Shown one piece after another: positions 52,492-59,538 of a DNA stretch of 64,000 bases; the stretch's first letter is position 1, and each line of letters begins with the position of its first letter. The stretch lies in contig OY770021.1 in assembly GCA_963669315.1 (NCBI GenBank), forward strand, positions 868,001 through 932,000, given 5' to 3'. A program made the position numbers and the translations under genes. The notes below the pieces were generated by a model. It did not search any database and had not been told where the DNA came from. It saw nothing but the letters and a program-made list of their open reading frames with translations. The stretch is from SZUA-547 sp963669315. GTDB lineage: Bacteria; Pseudomonadota; Alphaproteobacteria; Rhodobacterales; Rhodobacteraceae.

Positions 52492-53097
52492 ATGCCGAAA
52501 ACTGTCACTGGAACAGGCGCGCCTTTGCCGCTCGCCAATGTCGATACCGACGTCATCATGCCGAAACGGTTCCTCCGGACCATCACGCGCGAGGGGCTGG
52601 CCGACGGCGCCCTCGCCGATCTACGCTTCACCGAAGACGGCGCGCCGCGGCCTGAGTTCGTTCTCAACAAAGACGAATGGAAATCGTCTTCGGTTCTGGT
52701 CGTTGGCGATAACTTCGGCTGCGGCTCCAGCCGGGAACATGCCGTCTGGGGCCTGAAACAACTTGGCATTGACGCCATCATCGGAACCGGGTTCGCGGGC
52801 ATCTTCTACGATAATTCCCGCAAAAACGGCCTGGCGCTACCGATGGTCAGCGCCGAGGCTCGCGATACGCTTGTCAAAATGACCGAGAGCAGCGGCGACG
52901 TCGAGATCACCGTGAATCTCGTCGACCGCACCATCACAGCGGGCGATTTGACAGCCGACTTCGAAATGGATGGCGCCACGCGGCAAGCGCTGCTGGACGA
53001 TCGCGACGATACGCTGGATACGCTGAAACAGAGCGATGAAATTCTCGCCTACGAGAACGGTCTTTCGGAAAAGCAGATCGTCCGGGTGATCAAGTGA
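52492..53097 (+). CDS. LeuD-type dehydratase, small subunit
   Basis: The 201-residue swivelling domain has the motif DTDVIMPKRFLRTI at the front and DNFGCGSSREHAVWGLKQLGIDAIIG in the middle, as in LeuD. It begins three bases after the large-subunit stop. It supplies the substrate-specificity loop of the heterodimer; the loop here (MPKRFLRTITREGLADG) keeps a Lys/Arg-rich portion. Confidence 0.9.
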   Translation: MPKTVTGTGAPLPLANVDTDVIMPKRFLRTITREGLADGALADLRFTEDGAPRPEFVLNKDEWKSSSVLVVGDNFGCGSSREHAVWGLKQLGIDAIIGTGFAGIFYDNSRKNGLALPMVSAEARDTLVKMTESSGDVEITVNLVDRTITAGDLTADFEMDGATRQALLDDRDDTLDTLKQSDEILAYENGLSEKQIVRVIK

Positions 53098-53098
53098 T

Positions 53099-53112
53099 AT
53101 TGCGGCCGCAAT
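53099..53112. promoter_or_regulatory. 14-bp perfect palindrome over the LysR start
   Basis: ATTGCGGCCGCAAT begins one base after the LeuD stop and overlaps the A and T of the LysR ATG. It could be an autoregulatory operator or a translational brake; it also contains a NotI-type core and may be chance. Confidence 0.3.
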
Positions 53113-54067
53113 GAGACATCGACTGGACATCAGGCAACTGGAATGCTTCGTCGCCGTCGCCGAGGAATTGCATTTCCGGCGCGCGGCGGAGCGTTTGAAC
53201 ATTAGCCAGTCCGCCTTATCCGAGAAAGTTTCCACGCTTGAAAACGAAGTGGGCGTACAGCTTCTCTTTCGCACCACGCGTCAAGTCAGCCTGACTCAGG
53301 CTGGCGCTGAGTTTCTCCGCGACGCGAACAGCATTCTCGCCGATTTGGAGCGGTCCATCTCCAACGCGCGCCGACGCGCTGAACGCGGGCTGGGCAGCAT
53401 TCGGGTCGGCGGTGTGGATGAGGCGATCTCGATGCTGCTGCCCTCTGCGCTCGTGGAATTCAAGAAATCCTGCCCGGACATCCATGTTCAGGTCGTGGAG
53501 ATCTCATCCTCCGATCATCACACGTGGGAGCTGATGAACCATCGCACCGACGTGGCTTTCATCAGAACGCCCGCCACGGACAACTATGTCACTTCGGAGC
53601 TACTTTATCAGCAAGACGTCGCGATTGTCGTGAACGACTCGCATGATCTGGCGGATCGCAAGTCCCTCCTGCCGCGCGACATCATCAACGAAAACTTCGT
53701 GGGTTTTCCGAAATATGCGCGTCCAATTCTGCACGATCTGCTGTGGAGCGGATTTAGAACCCTGGGGGCGCAGCCCAATGTCGTCTGCGAGGTCATTGAT
53801 AAGTCCACGCTGCTCCATCTGGCGGCTCATGGACTCGGGATCGCGCTCGTCCCGTCCTGGGTCAGCGCAATTTCACCGCCCGGCCTGACATTCATCCCGT
53901 ATCAACCGAGGAGCGTCTTCGTGGACCTCTACGTTGCCCACCGGGAAAATGAAAAATCTAAAACAGTGGAGAAATTCATCGAGGCCGCGCGCGTGGCCTC
54001 CAGGGATTCGCAACTAGTTTGGCGACGCACCGATCCTCACCCAGACCACGAGGCCGAGCGGAGCTGA
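53111..54067 (+). CDS. LysR-type transcriptional regulator
   Basis: The 318-residue protein has an N-terminal HTH (RQLECFVAVAEELHFRRAAERLNISQSALSEKVSTLENEVG) of the BenM/CatM/CbbR style and a two-lobed effector domain. It is 13 bases downstream of leuD in the same direction and is likely to govern both this operon and the divergent TRAP operon, with the imported organic acid as co-inducer. Confidence 0.9.
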   Translation: MRHRLDIRQLECFVAVAEELHFRRAAERLNISQSALSEKVSTLENEVGVQLLFRTTRQVSLTQAGAEFLRDANSILADLERSISNARRRAERGLGSIRVGGVDEAISMLLPSALVEFKKSCPDIHVQVVEISSSDHHTWELMNHRTDVAFIRTPATDNYVTSELLYQQDVAIVVNDSHDLADRKSLLPRDIINENFVGFPKYARPILHDLLWSGFRTLGAQPNVVCEVIDKSTLLHLAAHGLGIALVPSWVSAISPPGLTFIPYQPRSVFVDLYVAHRENEKSKTVEKFIEAARVASRDSQLVWRRTDPHPDHEAERS

Positions 54068-54133
54068 CTCTTCTCCCGCGACGGCGGCATCCCAATCAAA
54101 CAATCAATGAATTCGCATCTGAGGAGGCGCCAG

Positions 54134-55102
54134 ATGGCCAGGTCTAAAATCGCTCTAATCGGTTCGGGAATGATCGGCGGGACGCTCGCGCATATCGCCG
54201 CGCGAGAAGAACTCGGCGACGTGGTTCTCTTTGACATTTTCGACGGCGTGGCCAAGGGCAAGGGCCTCGACATCGCCGAGGCGTCTCCGGTCTTCGGCAA
54301 GGATTCGAACCTGAAGGGCACCGGCGACTACGCCGATATCGCCGGCGCCGATGTCTGCATCGTCACAGCGGGGTTCCCGCGCAAGCCGGGCATGAGCCGC
54401 GACGACTTGCTGGGCAAGAATCTCGAGGTGGTCAAGCAGGTGGCCGAGGGCATCAAGACCTATGCGCCGAAGGCCTTCGTGATCTGCATCACCAATCCGC
54501 TCGACGCGATGGTCTGGGCGCTGCAGAAGTATTCCGGCCTGCCGACGCGCAAGGTGGTCGGCATGGCGGGCGTGCTCGACTCCGCCCGGTTCCGCTATTT
54601 CCTGGCCGAAGCGATGGGCGTCTCGGTCGAGGACGTCACCGCTTTCGTTCTGGGCGGACATGGCGATTCCATGGTGCCGCTGACCCGCTTCTCCACCGTC
54701 GCCGGCATTCCGCTGCCGAATCTGGTGAAGATGAAGTGGATGACGCAGGAGCAGCTGGACGGGATCGTCGACCGAACCCGCAAGGGCGGCGGAGAGATCG
54801 TCGGCCTGCTCGGCACCGGCTCGGCCTATTACGCGCCGGCCGAAAGCGCAATCCAGATGGCGACCAGCTATCTGCGCGACAAAAAGCGGGTTCTGCCGGC
54901 GGCGGCCTATGTCAATGGTCCCTACGGCATCAAGAAGCTTTATGCGGGCGTGCCGACCATCATCGGCGCCAAGGGTGTTGAGAAGGTGGTCAATGTCCGC
55001 CTGAACCCGACCGAGCGCGAAATGCTGCAGAACTCGATCAATGCGGTGAACGAGCTGGTCAATGTGCTGAAAGGGATTGATCCGAGTTTAGAGACAGTTT
55101 GA
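54134..55102 (+). CDS. mdh: Malate dehydrogenase (NAD)
   Basis: The start at 54134 (MARSKIALIGSGMIGGTLAH) follows GAGGAGG; the frame is open further up. The 322-residue protein is the LDH-like malate dehydrogenase usual in alphaproteobacteria: GSGMIG cofactor motif, GFPRKPGMSRDDLLGKN loop with the substrate Args, ITNPLDAMVW and the catalytic His in GGHGDSMVPL. In relatives mdh stands at the front of the sucCDAB block; here it is followed by transposon remnants, so it is either relocated or a second copy serving the neighbouring acid catabolism. Confidence 0.9.
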   Translation: MARSKIALIGSGMIGGTLAHIAAREELGDVVLFDIFDGVAKGKGLDIAEASPVFGKDSNLKGTGDYADIAGADVCIVTAGFPRKPGMSRDDLLGKNLEVVKQVAEGIKTYAPKAFVICITNPLDAMVWALQKYSGLPTRKVVGMAGVLDSARFRYFLAEAMGVSVEDVTAFVLGGHGDSMVPLTRFSTVAGIPLPNLVKMKWMTQEQLDGIVDRTRKGGGEIVGLLGTGSAYYAPAESAIQMATSYLRDKKRVLPAAAYVNGPYGIKKLYAGVPTIIGAKGVEKVVNVRLNPTEREMLQNSINAVNELVNVLKGIDPSLETV

Positions 55103-55169
55103 TGGCAGTCGGGGGGGCGTTATCTTCGGTGTGCTCTACCGAGTATGCATATGCTGATCGTGTTCGCTC
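55103..55169. other. Short flank after mdh
   Basis: About 65 bases; a run of seven G follows the stop. No hairpin terminator was recognised. The transposon remnant starts near 55170. Confidence 0.3.
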
Positions 55170-55608
55170 CTGACCTTGGCTGTGTGAAAACGTCTGGTGA
55201 TTTCGCCGTTTTGATCGGCCCTGAGCGCCGACTGGATCTGGCGCGGTTCTCAGCGCTGATTCCGCTGGTTGCGGTCTCTGGGTGGCCTGAAGGTCCGGAA
55301 AACCGGGCGCTGAAGCGATTTTGGCGTAATTTCGGGGTGGATGGGCTCTCAGGCCCCGATTGCGGCCATCAGCGGGCGGACGCCGAGGATGTTCATAACC
55401 CGGGTCAGGTTGTAGGCGAGCACGCTGAGCGCCATCTCGGATCGGACGTTCTTCAGCTGCGTCATCAGGAAATGGGTCGCGCCCATCCGCGCCTTAATCG
55501 TGCCGAAAGGGTGTTCGACCGTCTCGCGGCGTCGGCGCATGGCCCCTGGGTCTTCGTCGAAGCGGCGCTGGACCGCGTCGACGACCTCTTCATGCTCCCA
55601 TCGGCTGA
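55170..55608 (-). pseudogene. IS1182-like transposase, C-terminal remnant with element end
   Basis: The minus-strand frame ending at 55349 encodes the terminal motif of the family: RRRRETVEHPFGTIKARMGATHFLM, then KNVRSEMALSVLAYNLTRVMNILG. Only about 85 residues remain. Downstream non-coding sequence continues to a terminus-like GGCTGTGTGAAAACG at 55178-55192. At about 55608 it is joined to a serine recombinase remnant in the opposite direction. It is not the same subtype as the copy at 8 kb. Confidence 0.8.
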
Positions 55609-55609
55609 C

Positions 55610-56124
55610 GCGACGTCGAAGTCGCCGCAAGAGCGTCCACCGACAAAGAACTGCGGCGCATCACAGCTAAACTCGACGGGCTTTACGATGCGATCGCCGA
55701 CGGCCTACGTACGCCCGGTCTCATGGCCAAGCTCGAAGCGCTGGAAGCCGAGAAAGCGGAACTCGAGACGCGCCTCGTCGCACCTACGCCCTCGCCGGTA
55801 CGCCTTCATCCTAATCTCGCCGAGCTCTACCGGGAGAAGGTTGCGACGCTCGGAGAGGCGCTCAAGGACCCCGGCATTTGCATCGAGGCGATCGAACTCC
55901 TGCGCTCGCTAATTCAATAGGTGACGCTTACGCACCAAGAGGAAGGCTGGCAGGTCTATTTCAAGGGCGAGATCTGCGCGCTGGTGGCGATGGGGATGCG
56001 GGAGAAGTCGGACGCCAACTCAGCTGGCGCATCGGTTCTTCACGTGCGTTCGGTAAAGGTGGTTGCGTGGGCTCGCAACCAGCTTTGTCGAACATATCCC
56101 ATCGAATATGCTTTCGGGATTTGA
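55610..56124 (+). pseudogene. Large serine recombinase, C-terminal remnant
   Basis: The frame reads KELRRITAKLDGLYDAIADG, a helical coiled stretch, then PVRLHPNLAELYREKVATLGEAL, an in-frame TAG (55918-55920), and continues as VTLTHQEEGWQVYFKGEICALVAMG and SVKVVAWARNQ. This order is the C-terminal end of Tn3-resolvase-type large recombinases found next to prophages and islands. The catalytic domain and zinc ribbon are missing, so it is dead. A short hairpin at 56061-56080 (GGTTGCG/CGCAACC) lies inside the remnant. Confidence 0.75.
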
Positions 56125-56465
56125 AGGTTCTCGACGTTTTCAGACCCCTGCGGATTTTGAGCTTGTGCCTGAAATTCGCTGCCGCACACCTCCAAACCTG
56201 CCGTTCGCTGCAGATGCGAGGCGCTGCGCACCGGCGACGGCAGGAGTGCGGGGCAAAGCTTCCTTTGGTCTGGAGGGGACGAACGACCGCTCGTGACCAA
56301 CGAGGACATTCAAGCGTGCCGCGGTGAGCGGCTTCTTTTAGCCAATGCCGCTCTTGACCAATTAGAGAACAGTATCAGCCCAAAATTGTTACTCGCGACG
56401 GTGCGATGAACGGCCTACCAACATAGCTTCGTCGACAAAGTGTAGATGCTACTATCGCAGGCCGG
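56125..56465. other. Gene-free stretch between recombinase remnant and mrp genes
   Basis: About 340 bases with no frame showing family features on either strand. This is the downstream end of the mrp operon; no strong terminator hairpin with a T-tract was found. Confidence 0.4.
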
Positions 56466-56852
56466 TCAGCTGGTCTGCTCGCCGACGCCATGCTCCTTCT
56501 CAGGCGCACCATGGGTGGCCCAGCAGTCATCCTTGCCCGGCTTTGGCAGTTCGTCCCGTGTTATGTGCCGGTGTATATGCGCCTTGGCGATGAAATGGGC
56601 CGTCACCGGCGCGGTCAGGAACATGAAAATCGTGATCAGAAGCTCATGAAAGGTCGCAATCCCGTCCAGCAGCCAGGATTGAGTCATCGACGCCAACAGC
56701 ACGCCGCCCACGCCCAGCGTCGTCGCCTTGGTCGGGGCATGCAGCCTGGTCATCAATTCGGGCAGCTTGATCATTCCGAACGACCCGACCAGCGCAAATA
56801 CGCCGCCGACGATCAGGAAGAATGAGACGATCAGTTCGACGATGAAAGTCAT
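56466..56852 (-). CDS. mrpG: Na+/H+ antiporter subunit G (MrpG/PhaG)
   Basis: The 128-residue protein has three hydrophobic segments (IVSFFLIVGGVFALVGSFGMI, TTLGVGGVLLASM, LLITIFMFLTAPVTAHFIAKA) and the MrpG motif KLPELMTRLHAPTKATT. A hydrophilic His-rich tail of about 30 residues follows. It is the last gene of the Mrp operon, eight bases after mrpF. Confidence 0.9.
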   Translation of the reverse strand: MTFIVELIVSFFLIVGGVFALVGSFGMIKLPELMTRLHAPTKATTLGVGGVLLASMTQSWLLDGIATFHELLITIFMFLTAPVTAHFIAKAHIHRHITRDELPKPGKDDCWATHGAPEKEHGVGEQTS

Positions 56853-56859
56853 GCCCGCC

Positions 56860-57129
56860 TCACTCGATGATATTGCTGCGCAGAACGAAGCGCGTATAGG
56901 CGACGGTGGAGATGAATCCGAGCATCGCGAAGACCATCGACGCCTCGAAATAGACGACCGAGCGGTTGTACTGGCCGAACAGGACCAGAAGAGCGATGCA
57001 ATTGATCACCATGGTGTCGAGCGCCAGCACCCGGTCGCCAACCCGCTCGGTCCGCACGAGGTGCCAAAGGTTGAACAGGAGCGCCACGCCGAAACAGGCG
57101 GAGGCGAAGTAGAATGCGGCTATGATCAT
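56860..57129 (-). CDS. mrpF: Na+/H+ antiporter subunit F (MrpF/PhaF)
   Basis: The 89-residue protein has three membrane segments and the MrpF motif RVGDRVLALDTMVINCIAL with the conserved Asp. Its ATG overlaps the mrpE stop by four bases, so translation is coupled. Confidence 0.9.
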   Translation of the reverse strand: MIIAAFYFASACFGVALLFNLWHLVRTERVGDRVLALDTMVINCIALLVLFGQYNRSVVYFEASMVFAMLGFISTVAYTRFVLRSNIIE

Positions 57130-57626
57130 TCGAAAATCTCCATCAGTCGGCGCTCATAGTCCTGCTTGATCTGATCGCGCACCGCATCGGGGTCGGGCGC
57201 ATCGAGGCAGTGGACCAGCAGGCTGTGCCCTTCATTCGACATGTCCGCCGACAGCGTGCCCGGCGTCATCGTGATCGTTCCGGCCAGTGCGGTGATCGCC
57301 TCCGGCGTCTTCAGATCCAGCGGAATCTCGACCCAGGTCGGCTGCATCTCGTCGTTCTTTTTGAAGATGATCGTCTTCGCGACGATGATATTGGCGATCA
57401 CGATGTCGCGTAGCACGACAATCGAGTATTCGATCATCATCGGCGCATTGCGCAGTTTCGGCCGGTCGGGCCAATAGGGCGCGGTCGCGATCGGAATCGC
57501 TAGCCCCAGAATCAGGCCGAACACCACCGCGTTCAGCGTGAGCGTATTGCTCATCATGACCCAGACAATGGTCAGCACGACCGTCAGCCATGGATGAGGA
57601 ATGATCTTGCGTCGCACCCGTCGCAT
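57126..57626 (-). CDS. mrpE: Na+/H+ antiporter subunit E (MrpE/PhaE)
   Basis: The 166-residue protein has two or three N-terminal segments and the family motifs IVLRDIVIANIIVAKTI and ALAGTITMTPGTLSADM. The C-terminal half (HCLDAPDPDAVRDQI) is cytoplasmic. It sits ten bases after mrpD. Confidence 0.9.
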   Translation of the reverse strand: MRRVRRKIIPHPWLTVVLTIVWVMMSNTLTLNAVVFGLILGLAIPIATAPYWPDRPKLRNAPMMIEYSIVVLRDIVIANIIVAKTIIFKKNDEMQPTWVEIPLDLKTPEAITALAGTITMTPGTLSADMSNEGHSLLVHCLDAPDPDAVRDQIKQDYERRLMEIFE

Positions 57627-57636
57627 CTTCGACCTC

Positions 57637-59169
57637 CTACCGTTCGCCGAGAACGGCGTCGATATAGGCGTCCGGCGCGTAGAGCTGCGCCGCGGTCGCC
57701 TGTAAATACTCGCCGACCGGCCCCGCCAGCACCGTGATGACCACGATCACCGCAAGAACGCCAAACACCGAGGCCAGCGCCAACACGGACTCATGCTCCG
57801 CGGACGCAACGGCGTCGTCGGCCTCTGGCTTCTCCGTCGCCTCCTCAGGCCGGCGCCAGAAGATCGTGCTGCCCGCTCGCGCAAAGCCAAGGATCATCAG
57901 GAACGAGCCGATCAGGATCACCGCCCAGATCAGCCCGCTGATCGGATGCGCGCCCGTCGCCTCCAGCACCATCAGTTTGCCGATGAAGCCAGACAGCGGC
58001 GGCATCCCGGCCAGCGCGATCGCCGCAGCGAAAAAGAGCGCCGCCAGCAACCCATTGTGCCTCATGGCCGCGCCGGGGACCAGCGCGCCGCCGACATCCC
58101 TCCGCCGCTCGATCAGCAGATCCGCCACCAGGAACATCGCTGCCGTCGCAAAGGTCGAATGAATCATGTAGTAGAGCGCCGCGGTTGTCGCCTGCGGCGT
58201 GGTGATTGACACCGCCACCAGCAACGTCCCCATCGAACCGATGGCCGCGAACGCCACCATCCGCATGATCTGAACCGACCCAAGCGCCCCCGCCGCCCCG
58301 ATCAGCAGCGTCATGAGCGCCGCCGGCGGCAGCAGCCCGTTCACCAGCCCGGCGACCTCAGGCGCGTTGGGTGCAAAGACCAGCGTATGCATCCGCAGAA
58401 TCGAATAGGCGCCGACCTTGGTCATGATCGCGAATAGCGCTGCGACCGGCGCCGGCGCGTTCGCATAGCTGTCCGGCAGCCAGAAGTGCAGCGGCAGCAG
58501 CGCCGCTTTCACCGCGAACACCATCAAAAGCAACACCCCGCCGACCTTGATCAGCGCCGCGTCCCCCTCGGGAAGTTCTGCGATCCGCACCGCCAGATCG
58601 GCCATGTTCAACGTGCCAGTGACCGCGTAGATCGTGCCGAGCGCGAACAGAAACAGAGTGGAGCCGAGCAGGTTGTAGACCACATATTGAAAGCCCGCCC
58701 GCAGCCGCGCGCCCCCGCCGCCATGGATCATCAGACCGTAGGAGGCGATGAGCAGAACTTCGAAAAAGACGAAAAGGTTGAAGGCGTCGCCTGTCAGGAA
58801 GGCACCGCAAACCCCCATCAGCTGGAACTGGAACAGCGGATGAAAATGCCGTCCCCTTTCATCCCACTTCGATCCGATCGCGTATAGCGCCACACCGAGC
58901 GCGAGCACCGAGGTCAACGCGACCATCAACGCTGAGAGCCGATCCAGCACCAGAACGATGCCGAAGGGCGCCGGCCAGTTGCCTAGCTCATAGACGAAGA
59001 CTTCGCCGCCGCTCGCCTGTCCCAGCAGCAAGATGGAGATCGCCACCATCGCCGCGGATCCGGCGACCGACAGCACCCGCTGAAGGTCGAGGTGATAGCG
59101 GATCGCAAGGATCAGCAGAGGCGCGAGCGTCGCCGGAAGAACGACCGGCGCGATGACGAGGTGATTCAT
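57637..59169 (-). CDS. mrpD: Na+/H+ antiporter subunit D (MrpD/PhaD)
   Basis: The 510-residue protein is an NuoN/NuoM-like channel subunit with about 14 segments. The key Lys and Glu patterns are in FFEVLLIASYGLMIHG and VKAALLPLHFWLPDSYANAPAPVAALF. A charged insertion (about residues 440-465, EEATEKPEADDAVASAE) precedes the last helices. Its ATG overlaps the mrpC stop by four bases. Confidence 0.92.
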   Translation of the reverse strand: MNHLVIAPVVLPATLAPLLILAIRYHLDLQRVLSVAGSAAMVAISILLLGQASGGEVFVYELGNWPAPFGIVLVLDRLSALMVALTSVLALGVALYAIGSKWDERGRHFHPLFQFQLMGVCGAFLTGDAFNLFVFFEVLLIASYGLMIHGGGGARLRAGFQYVVYNLLGSTLFLFALGTIYAVTGTLNMADLAVRIAELPEGDAALIKVGGVLLLMVFAVKAALLPLHFWLPDSYANAPAPVAALFAIMTKVGAYSILRMHTLVFAPNAPEVAGLVNGLLPPAALMTLLIGAAGALGSVQIMRMVAFAAIGSMGTLLVAVSITTPQATTAALYYMIHSTFATAAMFLVADLLIERRRDVGGALVPGAAMRHNGLLAALFFAAAIALAGMPPLSGFIGKLMVLEATGAHPISGLIWAVILIGSFLMILGFARAGSTIFWRRPEEATEKPEADDAVASAEHESVLALASVFGVLAVIVVITVLAGPVGEYLQATAAQLYAPDAYIDAVLGER

Positions 59170-59537
59170 GCCGTCTCGTCCTTCGCTTGCGCCGATTCTC
59201 CGCTGGCGGCTTTGAGATCATTCGTGTCTGCGCTATCCGTATTGGTGGTGAGATAGGCGCTGAGTGCAATCATCACCATCACCGCCGTCATGCCGAAAGA
59301 GATGACGATCGCGGTCAGAACCAGCGCCTGCGGCAAAGGGTCGGTGTAGCCCGCGGCGTCCTTGCTGAGCACCGGCGGCAGGTTCAGCGCCAGCCGTCCC
59401 GTCGCGAACAGAAACACGTTGACCGCATAGGACAACAGCGAGATGCCGACGATGATCGGAAAGGTGCGCATCCGAAGGATCAGATAGACCCCGGCGGCCG
59501 TCAACACGCCGATCGAACTGGCGACGAGAAACTCCAT
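59166..59537 (-). CDS. mrpC: Na+/H+ antiporter subunit C (MrpC/PhaC)
   Basis: The 123-residue protein is an NuoK homologue with three segments (GVLTAAGVYLILRM, ISLLSYAVNVFLFATGR, PQALVLTAIVISFGMTAVMVM). It starts just after mrpA. Confidence 0.92.
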   Translation of the reverse strand: MEFLVASSIGVLTAAGVYLILRMRTFPIIVGISLLSYAVNVFLFATGRLALNLPPVLSKDAAGYTDPLPQALVLTAIVISFGMTAVMVMIALSAYLTTNTDSADTNDLKAASGESAQAKDETA

Positions 59538-59538
59538 A

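Noticed and set aside
56061..56080. Hairpin GGTTGCG/CGCAACC as a transcription terminator
   Set aside because: It lies within the coding remnant of the recombinase (SVKVVAWARNQ) and is not followed by a T-run.
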